DNA from: Litoditis marina
Taxonomy: Eukaryota > Nematoda > Chromadorea > Rhabditida > Rhabditidae
DNA length: 64,000 nt
Assembly (NCBI GenBank): GCA_964036275.1
Contig: OZ038434.1
Coordinates: forward strand, 21,069,879 to 21,133,878
Reading direction: 5' to 3'
Positions 28,901 through 40,390 of this stretch are shown one piece after another. The notes beneath the pieces were generated by a model. That model had not been told where the DNA came from. It was given only the letters and a program-made list of their open reading frames with translations, and did no database searches. A program made the translations under genes and the position numbers. How positions within the stretch are numbered: the stretch's first letter is position 1; each line of letters begins with the position of its first letter.

Positions 28901-29591
28901 AAAATCGCAACTCCATTCACGTCAATTTGGGGTGTTTTTGGTTAGCACCGCCACTCAATTATTTCAGGACTGTTTCAACTTATGCTAATAAGATGAACAT
29001 TTTTGAATTTCTACACATGACAGGAGTTCAAAAATACCAAGTTTGAACACTCAATCTCACGTAGGGCAAAAATCGCAACTCCATTCACGTCAATTTGGGG
29101 GTGTTTTTGGTTAGCACCGCCACTCAATTATTTCGGGACTGTTTCAACTTATGCTAATAAGATGAACATTTTTTAGTTTCTACACATGAGAGGAGTTCAA
29201 AAATACCAAGTTTGAACACTAAATCTCGCGTAGGCGAAAATCGCAACTCCATTCACGTCAACTTGGGGTGTTTTTGGTTAGCACCGCCACTCAATTATTT
29301 CAGGACTGTTTCAACTTATGCTAATAAGATGAACATTTTGAGTTTCTACACATGACAGGAGTTCAAAAATACCAAGTTTGAACACTCAATCTCACGTAGG
29401 GCAAAAATCGCAACTCCATTCACGTCAATTTGGGGGTGTTTTTGGTTAGCACCGCCACTCAATTATTTCGGGACTGTTTTCAACTTATACAAATAAGATG
29501 AACATTTTTAAGTTTCTACACATGAGAGGAGTTCAAAAATACCAAGTTTGAATACTAAATCTCACGTAGGGCGAAAATCGCAACTCCATTC
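19902..29591 (+). repeat. Higher-order repeat of satellite B marked by truncated monomers
   Basis: Six truncated units share the same internal junction, where CATTCAC(GT) joins directly to GTTTCTACACATG of the next monomer. They lie at 19902, 21336, 22939, 24711, 26145 and 29591. The intervals are 1434, 1603, 1772, 1434 and 3446 bp. 1603 and 1772 equal 1434 plus one and two 169-bp monomers, so the truncated unit is an inherited marker of a multimer that gains or loses whole monomers. Co-travelling variants (agagaagttc, catttacgagt, gatgcacattt) follow each marker in the same order. Confidence 0.9.
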
Positions 29592-32500
29592 ACGTTTCTA
29601 CACATGAGAGGAGTTCAAAAATACCAAGTTTGAACACTAAATCCCACGTAGGGCGAAAATCGCAACTCCATTCACGTCAACTTGGGGGTGTTTTTGGTTA
29701 GCACCGCCACTCAATTATTTCGGGACTGTTTCAACTTATGCTAATAAGATGAACATTTTTGAGTTTCTACACATGAGAGAAGTTCAAAAATACCAAGTTT
29801 GAACACTAAATCCCACGTAGGGCGAAAATCGCAACTCCATTCACGTCAACTTGGGGGTGTTTTTGGTTAGCACCGCCACTCAATTATTCCGGGACTGTTT
29901 CAACTTATGCTAATAAGATGAACATTTACGAGTTTCTACACATGAGAGGAGTTCAAAAATACCAAGTTTGAACACTAAATCTCACGTAGGGCGAAAATCG
30001 CAACTCCATTCACGTCAACTTGGGGGTGTTTTTGGTTAGCACCGCCACTCAATTATTTCGGGACTGTTTCAACTTATGCTAATAAGATGCACATTTTTAA
30101 GTTTCTACACATGAGAGGAGTTCAAAAATACCAAGTTTGAATACTAAATCTCACGTAGGGCGAAAATGGCAACTCCATTCACGTCAATTTGGGGGTGTTT
30201 TTGGTTAGCACCGCCACTCAATTATTTCAGGACTGTTTCAACTTATGCTAATAAGATGAACATTTTTGAGTTTCTACACATGAGAGGAGTTCAAAAATAC
30301 CAAGTTTGAACACTAAATCTCACGTAGGGCAAAAATCGCAACTCCATTCACGTCAATTTGGGGGTGTTTTTGGTTAGCACCGCCACTCAATTATTTCGGG
30401 ACTGTTTCAACTTATGCTAATAAGATGAACATTTTTGAGTTTCTACACATGAGGGGAGTTCAAAAATACCAAGTTTGAATACTAAATCTCACGTAGGGCG
30501 AAAATCGCAACTCCATTCACGTCAACTTGGGGGTGTTTTTGGTTAGCACCGCCACTCAATTATTTCGGGACTGTTTCAACTTATACAAATAAGATGAACA
30601 TTTTTAAGTTTCTACACATGAGAGGAGTTCAAAAATACCAAGTTTGAATACTAAATCTCACGTAGGGCGAAAATCGCAACTCCATTCACGTCAACTTGGG
30701 GGTGTTTTTGGTTAGCACCGCCACTCAATTATTTCGGGACTGTTTCAATTTATACAAATAAGATGAACATTTTTAAGTTTCTACACATGAGAGGAGTTCA
30801 AAAATACCAAGTTTGAATACTAAATCTCACGTAGGGCGAAAATCGCAACTCCATTCACGTCAACTTGGGGGTGTTTTTGGTTAGCACGGCCACTCAATTA
30901 TTTCGGGACTGTTTCAACTTATGCAAATAAGATGAACATTTTTAAGTTTCTACACATGAGAGGAGTTCAAAAATACCAAGTTTGAATACTAAATCTCACG
31001 TAGGGCCAAAATCGCAACTCCATTCACGTCAATTTGGGGGTGTTTTTGGTTAGCACCGCCACTCAATTATTTCAGGACTGTTTCAACTTATGCTAATAAG
31101 ATGAACATTTTTGAGTTTCTACACATGAGAGGAGTTCAAAAATACCAAGTTTGAACACTAAATCTCACGTAGGGCAAAAATCGCAACTCCATTCACGTCA
31201 ATTTGGGGGTGTTTTTGGTTAGCACCGCCACTCAATTATTTCGGGACTGTTTCAACTTATGCTAATAAGATGAACATTTTTGAGTTTCTACACATGAGGG
31301 GAGTTCAAAAATACCAAGTTTGAACACTAAATCTCACGTAGGGCAAAAATCGCAACTCCATTCACGTCAATTTGGGGGTGTTTTTGGTTAGCACCGCCAC
31401 TCAATTATTTCGGGACTGTTTCAACTTATGCTAATAAGATGAACATTTTTAAGTTTCTACACATGAGAGGAGTTCAAAAATACCAAGTTTGAACACTAAA
31501 TCTCGCGTAGGGCGAAAATCGCAACTCCATTCACGTCAACTTGGGGGTGTTTTTGGTTAGCACGGCCACTCAATTATTTCGGGACTGTTTCAACTTATGC
31601 AAATAAGATGAACATTTTTAAGTTTCTACACATGAGAGGAGTTCAAAAATACCAAGTTTGAACACTAAATCTCACGTAGGGCAAAAATCGCAACTCCATT
31701 CACGTCAATTTGGGGGTGTTTTTGGTTAGCACCGCCACTCAATTATTTCGGGACTGTTTCAACTTATGCAAATAAGATGAACATTTTGAAGTTTCTACAC
31801 ATGAGAGGAGTTCAAAAATACCAAGTTTGAACACTAAATCTCGCGTAGGGCGAAAATCGCAACTCCATTCACGTCAACTTGGGGGTGTTTTTGGTTAGCA
31901 CGGCCACTCAATTATTTCGGGACTGTTTCAACTTATGCAAATAAGATGAACATTTTTAAGTTTCTACACATGAGAGGAGTTCAAAAATACCAAGTTTGAA
32001 CACTAAATCTCACGTAGGGCAAAAATCGCAACTCCATTCACGTCAATTTGGGGGTGTTTTTGGTTAGCACCGCCACTCAATTATTTCGGGACTGTTTCAA
32101 CTTATGCTAATAAGATGAACATTTTTAAGTTTCTACACATGAGAGGAGTTCAAAAATACCAAGTTTGAACACTAAATCTCGCGTAGGGCGAAAATCGCAA
32201 CTCCATTCACGTCAACTTGGGGGTGTTTTTGGTTAGCACGGCCACTCAATTATTTCGGGACTGTTTCAACTTATGCAAATAAGATGAACATTTTTAAGTT
32301 TCTACACATGAGAGGAGTTCAAAAATACCAAGTTTGAATACTAAATCTCACGTAGGGCGAAAATCGCAACTCCATTCACGTCAATTTGGGGGTGTTTTTG
32401 GTTAGCACCGCCACTCAATTATTTCAGGACTGTTTCAACTTATGCTAATAAGATGAACATTTTTGAGTTTCTACACATGACAGGAGTTCAAAAATACCAA

Positions 32501-32700
32501 GTTTGAACACTCAATCTCACGTAGGGCAAAAATCGCAACTCCATTCACGTCAATTTGGGGGTGTTTTTGGTTAGCACCGCCACTCAATTATTTCGGGACT
32601 GTTTCAACTTATGCTAATAAGATGAACATTTTTTAGTTTCTACACATGAGAGGAGTTCAAAAATACCAAGTTTGAACACTAAATCTCGCGTAGGGCGAAA
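26145..32700 (+). repeat. 3.45-kb tandem duplication in satellite B
   Basis: Copy 1 is 26145-29590 and copy 2 runs from 29591 to about 32,700. Rare variants are shared at the same offset of about 3.45 kb: gggccaaaatc at 27551 and 31003, and tttcaatttatac near 27296 and 30745. The copies stop matching near 29,280 / 32,740. Copy 1 carries many one-base homopolymer changes between about 26,740 and 29,480 (G5 to G4, T5 to T4, A5 to A4, T3 to T4) that copy 2 lacks. Confidence 0.8.
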
Positions 32701-32802
32701 ATCGCAACTCCATTCACGTCAACTTGGGGGTGTTTTTGGTTAGCACGGCCACTCAATTATTTCGGGACTGTTTCAACTTATGCAAATAAGATGAACATTT
32801 TT

Positions 32803-34397
32803 AAGTTTCCACACATGAGAGGAGTTCAAAAATACCAAGTTTGAATACTAAATCTCACGTAGAGCGAAAATCGAAACTCCATTCACGTCAATTTGGGGGT
32901 GTTTTTGGTTAGCACCGCCACTCAATTATTTCAGGACTGTTTCAACTTATGCTAATAAGATGAACATTTTTGAGTTTCTACACATGAGGGGAGTTCAAAA
33001 ATACCAAGTTTGAACACTAAATCTCACGTAGGGCAAAAATCGCAACTCCATTCACGTCAATTTGGGGGTGTTTTTGGTTAGCACCGCCACTCAATTATTT
33101 CGGGACTGTTTCAACTTATGCTAATAAGATGAACATTTTTAAGTTTCTACACATGAGAGGAGTTCAAAAATACCAAGTTTGAACACTAAATCTCGCGTAG
33201 GGCGAAAATCGCAACTCCATTCACGTCAACTTGGGGGTGTTTTTGGTTAGCACGGCCACTCAATTATTTCGGGACTGTTTCAACTTATGCAAATAAGATG
33301 AACATTTTTAAGTTTCTACACATGAGAGGAGTTCAAAAATATCGGGACTGTTTCAACTTATGCTAATAAGATGAACATTTTTAAGTTTCTACACATGAGA
33401 GGAGTTCAAAAATACCAAGTTTGAACACTAAATCTCGCGTAGGGCGAAAATCGCAACTCCATTCACGTCAACTTGGGGGTGTTTTTGGTTAGCACGGCCA
33501 CTCAATTATTTCGGGACTGTTTCAACTTATGCAAATAAGATGAACATTTTTAAGTTTCTACACATGAGAGGAGTTCAAAAATACCAAGTTTGAACACTAA
33601 ATCTCACGTAGGGCAAAAATCGCAACTCCATTCACGTCAATTTGGGGGTGTTTTTGGTTAGCACCGCCACTCAATTATTTCGGGACTGTTTCAACTTATG
33701 CTAATAAGATGAACATTTTTAAGTTTCTACACATGAGAGGAGTTCAAAAATACCAAGTTTGAACACTAAATCTCGCGTAGGGCGAAAATCGCAACTCCAT
33801 TCACGTCAACTTGGGGGTGTTTTTGGTTAGCACGGCCACTCAATTATTTCGGGACTGTTTCAACTTATGCAAATAAGATGAACATTTTTAAGTTTCTACA
33901 CATGAGAGGAGTTCAAAAATACCAAGTTTGAATACTAAATCTCACGTAGGGCGAAAATCGCAAATCCATTCACGTCAATTTGGGGGTGTTTTTGGTTAGC
34001 ACCGCCACTCAATTATTTCAGGACTGTTTCAACTTATGCTAATAAGATGAACATTTTTGGGTTTCTACACATGACAGGAGTTCAAAAATACCAAGTTTGA
34101 ACACTCAATCTCACGTAGGGCAAAAATCGCAACTCCATTCACGTCAATTTGGGGGTGTTTTTGGTTAGCACCGCCACTCAATTATTTCGGGACTGTTTCA
34201 ACTTATGCTAATAAGATGAACATTTTTTAGTTTCTACACATGAGAGGAGTTCAAAAATACCAAGTTTGAACACTAAATCTCGCGTAGGGCGAAAATCGCA
34301 ACTCCATTCACGTCAACTTGGGGGTGTTTTTGGTTAGCACGGCCACTCAATTATTTCGGGACTGTTTCAACTTATGCAAATAAGATGAACATTTTTA
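32803..34397 (+). repeat. 1594-bp duplicated block of satellite B with a 73-bp unit
   Basis: The rare variant AAGTTTCCACACATGAG occurs only at 32803 and 34397, 1594 bp apart, which equals nine 169-bp units plus 73 bp. The 73-bp unit (33310-33382) arose by an internal deletion that joins caaaaat directly to atcgggactg. Confidence 0.8.
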
Positions 34398-35577
34398 AGT
34401 TTCCACACATGAGAGGAGTTCAAAAATACCAAGTTTGAATACTAAATCTCACGTAGGGCGAAAATCGAAACTCCATTCACGTCAATTTGGGGGTGTTTTT
34501 GGTTAGCACCGCCACTCAATTATTTCGGGACTGTTTCAACTTATGCTAATAAGATGAACATTTTTGAGTTTCTACACATGAGAGGAGTTCAAAAATACCA
34601 AGTTTGAACACTAAATCTCACGTAGGGCAAAAATCGCAACTCCATTCACGTCAATTTGGGGGTGTTTTTGGTTAGCACCGCCACTCAATTATTTCGGGAC
34701 TGTTTCAACTTATGCTAATAAGATGAACATTTTTGAGTTTCTACACATGAGGGGAGTTCAAAAATACCAAGTTTGAACACTAAATCTCACGTAGGGCAAA
34801 AATCGCAACTCCATTCACGTCAATTTGGGGGTGTTTTTGGTTAGCACCGCCACTCAATTATTTCGGGACTGTTTCAACTTATGCTAATAAGATGAACATT
34901 TTTAAGTTTCTACACATGAGAGGAGTTCAAAAATACCAAGTTTGAACACTAAATCTCGCGTAGGGCGAAAATCGCAACTCCATTCACGTCAACTTGGGGG
35001 TGTTTTTGGTTAGCACGGCCACTCAATTATTTCGGGACTGTTTCAACTTATGCAAATAAGATAAACATTTTTAAGTTTCTACACATGAGAGGAGTTCAAA
35101 AATACCAAGTTTGAATACTAAATCTCACGTAGGGCGAAAATCGCAACTCCATTCACGTCAATTTGGGGGTGTTTTTGGTTAGCACCGCCACTCAATTATT
35201 TCAGGACTGTTTCAACTTATGCTAATAAGGTGAACATTTTTGAGTTTCTACACATGAGAGGAGTTCAAAAATACCAAGTTTGAACACTAAATCTCACGTA
35301 GGGCAAAAATCGCAACTCCATTCACGTCAATTTGGGGGTGTTTTTGGTTAGCACCGCCACTCAATTATTTCGGGACTGTTTCAACTTATGCTAATAAGAT
35401 GAACATTTTTGAGTTTCTACACATGAGGGGAGTTCAAAAATACCAAGTTTGAACACTAAATCTCACGTAGGGCAAAAATCGCAACTCCATTCACGTCAAT
35501 TTGGGGGTGTTTTTGGTTAGCACCGCCACTCAATTATTTCGGGACTGTTTCAACTTATGCTAATAAGATGAACATTT

Positions 35578-37318
35578 TTTGTCCCGAGGTAATGTTTTCA
35601 ACATCCTTGAGGACAAAAGGTGGACAGATTGTCCAGTTGGTTTCCTGAAGACAAAAAGTAAACAGGTTGTCCAATTTTTGTCCCGAGGAAATGTTTTCAA
35701 CATCCTTGAGGACAAAAAGTGGACAGATTGTCCAATTTTTGTCCCGAGGTAATGTTTTCAACATCCTTGAGGACAAAAGATGGACATATTGTCCAGTTGG
35801 TTTCCTGAAGACAAAAAGTAAACAGGTTGTCCAATTTTTGTCCCGAGGAAATGTTTTCAACATCCTTGAGGACAAAAAGTGAACAGATTGTCCAATTTTT
35901 GTCCCGAGGAAATGTTTTCAACATCCTTGAGGACAAAAGGTGGACAGATTGTCCAGTTGGTTTCCTGAAGACAAAAATTAAACAAGTTGTCCAATTTTTG
36001 TCCCGAGGAAATGTTTTCAACATCCTTGAGGACAAAAAGTGGACAGATTGTCCAGTTTGTTTCTTGAAGACAAAAAGTAAACAGGTTGTCCAATTTTTGT
36101 CCCGAGGAAATGTTTTCAACATCCTTGAGGACAAAAGGTGGACAGATTGTCCAGTTGGTTTCCTGAAGACAAAAATTAAACAAGTTGTCCAATTTTTGTC
36201 CCGAGGAAATGTTTTCAACATCCTTGAGGACAAAAAGTGGACAGATTGTCCAGTTTGTTTCTTGAAGACAAAAAGTAAACAGGTTGTCCACTTTTTGTCC
36301 CGAGGTAATGTTTTCAACATCCTTGAGGACAAAAGGTGGACAGATTGTCCAGTTGGTTTCCTGAAGACAAAAAGTAAACAGGTTGTCCAATTTTTGTCCC
36401 GAGGAAATGTTTTCAACATCCTTGAGGACAAAAAGTGGACAGATTGTCCAATTTTTGTCCCGAGGTAATGTTTTCAACATCCTTGAGGACAAAAGATGGA
36501 CATATTGTCCAGTTGGTTTCCTGAAGACAAAAAGTAAACAGGTTGTCCAATTTTTGTCCCGAGGAAATGTTTTCAACATCCTTGAGGACAAAAAGTGAAC
36601 AGATTGTCCAATTTTTGTCCCGAGGTAATGTTTTCAACATCCTTGAGGACAAAAGGTGGACAGATTGTCCAGTCCAGTTGGTTTCCTGAAGACAAAAAGT
36701 AAACAGGTTGTCCAATTTTTGTCCCGAGGAAAGTTTTTCAATATCCTTGAGGACAAAAAGTGGACAGATTGTCCAGTTTGGCCAAGTGGTCAAGTGGTTA
36801 GCGTTCGGCTGTCGCTCCACAGACCTGGGTTCGATCCCCGCTCGCCGCGGTATCTGTCTGGCGGACCGCATGAGCTGGTTACAAAGCTCACCCATGCCTA
36901 TCTCCACCCCTCTACGGACAGTCCTTCTACGGTTGATATATGATTTGTGTGTGATTATGTAATTTTCTCAATAAAGCACACGGCTGAAATAGTTGCCGTA
37001 AAAGATTATTATTATATTGTTTCCTGAAGACAAAAAGTAAACAGGTTGTCCAATTTTTGTCCCGAGGAAAGTTTTTCAATATCCTTGAGGACAAAATGTG
37101 GACAGATTGTCCAATTTTTGTCCCGAGGTAATGTTTTCAACATCCTTGAGGACAAAAGATGGACAGATTGTCCAGTTGGTTTCCTGAAGACAAAAAGTAA
37201 ACAGGTTGTCCAATTTTTGTCCCGAAGAAATGTTTTCAACATCCTTGGGGACAGAAAGTGGACAGATTGTCCAATTTTTGTCCCAAGGTAATGTTTTCAA
37301 CAAGGTAATGTTTTCAAC
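35578..37318 (-). repeat. Satellite A, inverted block
   Basis: Same monomers as the first block but on the minus strand (GTTTCCTGAAGAC reads on +). It begins at a T-run join with satellite B (gaacatttttt to gtcccgagg) and ends at a fold-back junction near 37,319. It contains a SINE at 36780-37018. Units are again 99 and 61 bp. Open frames here are monomer artefacts. Confidence 0.95.
36780..37018 (+). mobile_element. tRNA-derived SINE, copy 1 (239 bp)
   Basis: Starts GGCCAAGTGGTCAAGTGG. It has an RNA polymerase III A-box-like motif (TGGTCAAGTGG, about 36787) and a B box GGTTCGATCCC at 36828-36838, spaced as in a tRNA. A tRNA-unrelated body follows, then AATAAA (36970-36975), and a tail of ATT-type repeats. 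The tRNA-like head would fold poorly as a functional tRNA and runs straight into the body, so this is a SINE and not a tRNA gene. It sits inside a satellite A monomer between GTCCAGTTT and GTTTCCTG. No clear target-site duplication longer than a few bases is visible. The family name is unknown to me. Confidence 0.85.
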
Positions 37319-37336
37319 AAGGATGTTGAAAACATT
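37285..37336. repeat. Fold-back inversion junction in satellite A
   Basis: The orientation of satellite A flips here. A 17-bp sequence, AAGGTAATGTTTTCAAC, is duplicated in tandem (37285-37301 and 37302-37318). It is followed after 6 bases by GTTGAAAACATT (37325-37336), which pairs perfectly with AATGTTTTCAAC (37307-37318). The result is a hairpin with a 12-bp stem and 6-nt loop, flanked by kilobase inverted arms of the same satellite. Confidence 0.9.
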
Positions 37337-38913
37337 TCCTCGGGACAAAAATTGGACAACCTGTTTACTTTTTGTTTTCAGGAAACCAACTGGACAATCT
37401 GTCCACCTTTTGTCCTCAAAGATGTTGAAAACATTACCTCGGGACAAAAAGTGGACAACCTGTTTACTTTTTGTCCCCAAGGATGTTGAAAACAATTCTT
37501 CGGGACAAAAATTGGACAACCTGTTTACTTTTTGTCTTCAGGAAACCAACTGGACAATCTGTCCACCTTTTGTCCTCAAGGATGTTGAAAACATTACCTT
37601 GGGACAAAAATTGGACAATCTGTCCACTTTCTGTCCCCAAGGATGTTGAAAACATTTCTTCGGGACAAAAATTGGACAACCTCTTTACTTTTTGTCTTCA
37701 GGAAACCAACTGGACAATCTGTCCATCTTTTGTCCTCAAGGATGTTGAAAACATTACCTCGGGACAAAAATTGGACAACCTGTTTACTTTTTGTCTTCAG
37801 GAAACCAACTGGACAATCTGTCCACCTTCTGTCCTCAAGGATGTTGAAAACATTACCTCGGGACAAAAATTGGACAACCTGTTTACTTTTTGTCTTCAGG
37901 AAACCAACTGGACAATCTGTCCACTTTTTGTCCTCAAGGATGTTGAAAACATTTCCTCGGGACAAAAATTGGACAACTTGTTTAATTTTTGTCTTCAGAA
38001 AACAAACTGGACAATCTGTCCACTTTTTGTCCTCAAGGATATTGAAAAACTTTCCTCGGGACAAAAATTGGACAACATGTTAACTGTTTGTCTTCAGGAA
38101 ACAAACTGGACAATCTGTCCACTTTTTGTCCTCAAGGATATTGAAAAACTTTCCTCGGGACAAAAATTGGACAACCTGTTTACTTTTTGTCTTCAGGAAA
38201 CAAACTGGACAATCTGTCCACATTTTGTCCTCAAGGATCTCGAAAAAGATTCCTCAGGACAAAAATTGGACAACCTGTTAACTCTTTGTCTTCAGGAAAC
38301 AAACTGGACAATCTGTCCACTTTTTGTCCTCAAGGATATTGAAAAACTTTCCTCGGGACAAAAATTGGACAACCTGTTTACTTTTTGTCTTCAGGAAACA
38401 AACTGGACAATCTGTCCACTTTTTGTCCTCAAGGATGTTGAAAACATTACCTCGGGACAAAAAGTGGACAACCTGTTTACTTTTTGTCTTCAGGAAACAA
38501 ACTGGACAATCTGTCCACTTTTTGTCCTCAAGGATGTTGAAAACATTTCCTCGGGACAAAAATTGGACAACCTGTTTACTTTTTGTCTTCAGGAAACCAA
38601 CTGGACTGGACAATCTGCCCACCTTTTGTCCTCAAGGATGTTGAAAACATTACCTCGGGACAAAAATTGGACAATCTGTCCACTTTTTGTCCTCAAGGAT
38701 GTTGAAAACATTTCCTCGGGACAAAAATTGGACAACCTGTTTACTTTTTGTCTTCAGGAAACCAACTGGACTGGACAATCTGCCCACCTTTTGTCCTCAA
38801 GGATGTTGAAAACATTACCTCGGGACAAAAATTGGACAATCTGTTCACTTTTTGTCCTCAAGGATGTTGAAAACATTTCCTCGGGACAAAAATTGGACGA
38901 CCTGTTCACTTTT
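37319..38913 (+). repeat. Satellite A, forward block 2
   Basis: Forward 99-bp and 61-bp monomers running from the fold-back junction to the 3' truncation point of the LINE remnant. The last satellite bases are GACCTGTTCACTTT; the break falls within a T run, so it is uncertain by about 3 bases. It has the same three monomer flavours as the first block. Confidence 0.95.
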
Positions 38914-40382
38914 GAAAATAGGTACAACATTGGACTGTTTCCAAAGATTTGGCAACGTACCAGTTCTCAGACTACATTCGAAAATGAGAGAAAGTGGATG
39001 TGCAAGGACTAGCGCCAAATTCTTATAGAAAGATGTTGGTATATTGTCGGGGCCGCAAGAGAATTTGTTTTTCAATGTTTTCAGACGCTCATAGACAATA
39101 TAGGGAGATACATCAAGTGTACTTAATGTCCCATCTGTTGCTTTGGTAACCTCAAAATCAGCTAAATTATCTCTAGTGAAAACTGTGCAAAAGTGTTTAT
39201 TGAAAATTTCAGCTCGTTGTTTGTCATCTGAGACTATACCTTCAGCTGTTTGCAGTGGAGGTAATTGCACTTTATGCAATAGTTCGTTCTTGACATATGA
39301 CCAAAACTGCTTTGGGTTACTTGATGTGACAGCTTTCAGTTCTTTGTTAGCTATGAAATTCCTCAACGAAATTTTGTATCGTTTTTGGATCTCTTTGTAT
39401 TTAACTACATGCGCCATGTTATTAGACTGTTTCTGTTTCAAGTAAAGCCGTTCGCATTTGCGCTTGAGGCGTTTTAGCCAGTCAGGAAAAATAGAATTAT
39501 TACTTGACTGAAGAGGTACATATTTCTTGATTATAGGGTCAATGATGGCTAAGAAGATACAATACATGCTGTCACAATTTGTACAAGCGCTGAATCTATA
39601 ATTCCAATCTATCATAGAAAGTTCCTGCTCAATCGCATCATAATTCGCTTTACGGTAACAAAGAGAGGGGGGTGCATCAATAGTTTGCAAGTTTTCGGAA
39701 TATTCAAAAACGCCTCAACTCTGTGATGATCACTTATTTGTGAAGTCACATTCAAATCAAATAACAGCGCATCGTCGGTGGTTAAAACTAGATCAAGAAT
39801 ATTGTTACCCCTAGTTGCAGAATTTACTAATTGTTTAAAACCGAGCTCAGAAATTATGTGTTTGAATTGCGTGTTCATAGTACCCGGAGTTATATTAGCT
39901 AACCAATTTATGTCAGGAAGATTGAAATCTCCAGCAACTATATGTTTGGAACAACCTCTAAGTTTAGGTAAATTCTCAATATATGCGTTGAATAGATTTG
40001 GAAAATTAATATCGTTGCAGGACTTCTATACCCCCCAGTAAGAAAGAATGGTTCGCAGTTTTTAGATGAAAGTAGAACAGTGATAATTTCGGAGGAATGG
40101 TTTGCTAGTCTGGATTGAACCTCACCGATGAAGTTGTCCTGGATAATAAATGCTCACGCCACCGCCCGTTGTTTTCTTGGAAACAGAAGACCTGCACACG
40201 TGAACAGCATTGTAATTTTGAATGGAAACGTCGTTTGAATTGGTCTGCTCACTGAAAAAAGTTTCTGTGAATACAGCAATTGTAGTCTGTAAAGATAATT
40301 CAAGAGATAAATCAATTTGTTTGCTTTTGAAACCACGAACATTTGCCAGAGAAAATTTCGGATAATCTAACGGTTCAAACAT
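38914..40382 (-). pseudogene. LINE ORF2 fragment: APE endonuclease and N-terminal reverse transcriptase
   Basis: ORF2 starts just after the ORF1 stop (M at 40382). The endonuclease opens with NVRGFKSKQIDL and a TETFFSE segment (the usual TETWL position), then GGGVSIYY. After a frameshift near 40,120 the endonuclease continues with YRSP, the catalytic-region signature HIVAGDFNLPDINW near 39,930, ATRGNNILDLVLT, and the SDHH motif near 39,715. A second frameshift near 39,700 leads into the linker (PPSLCYRKANYDAIEQEL, DWNYRF) and the reverse transcriptase entry, with CGPDNIPTSFYK and NLWKQSNVVPIFK. The frame then runs into satellite A. The catalytic YxDD box is absent. Family-level placement rests on motif order; the exact clade is not resolved. 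Confidence 0.85.
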
Positions 40383-40390
40383 TATTGATT

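Larger units (their letters stand above)
13212..35577 (+). repeat. Satellite B, main array (169-bp monomer, about 130 copies)
   Basis: Tandem array with a 169-bp period: the motif AAGTTTCTACACATGAG is at 13213, 13382 and 13551. Copies are highly similar. Variants include a 7-bp insertion (TTGGACC duplicated at 13641, 13986 and 14500), truncated units near 85 bp, and one 73-bp unit. Stop codons are frequent in all frames, so no long open frames exist and no coding is proposed. The period is near nucleosome-repeat length, as in many centromeric or heterochromatic satellites. No sequence similarity to A was seen. The array starts at a CCTCGGG/TAAGT join with satellite A and ends in a T-run join to inverted satellite A. 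Confidence 0.97.

Noticed and set aside
13212..35577. CRISPR-like regular spacing
   Set aside because: The whole 169-bp unit is conserved with no variable spacers; it is a eukaryotic satellite.
36780..36850. Possible functional tRNA gene
   Set aside because: A and B boxes are present, but the acceptor stem does not close and the sequence continues into a SINE body with AATAAA and a repeat tail. The same holds for the second copy.
37471..39012. 513-residue open frame joining satellite A to LINE sequence
   Set aside because: The satellite frame simply reads antisense into the LINE remnant; there is no independent coding evidence.
39143..39445. Plus-strand open frames across the LINE
   Set aside because: They are antisense to the clear endonuclease/reverse transcriptase reading on the minus strand.
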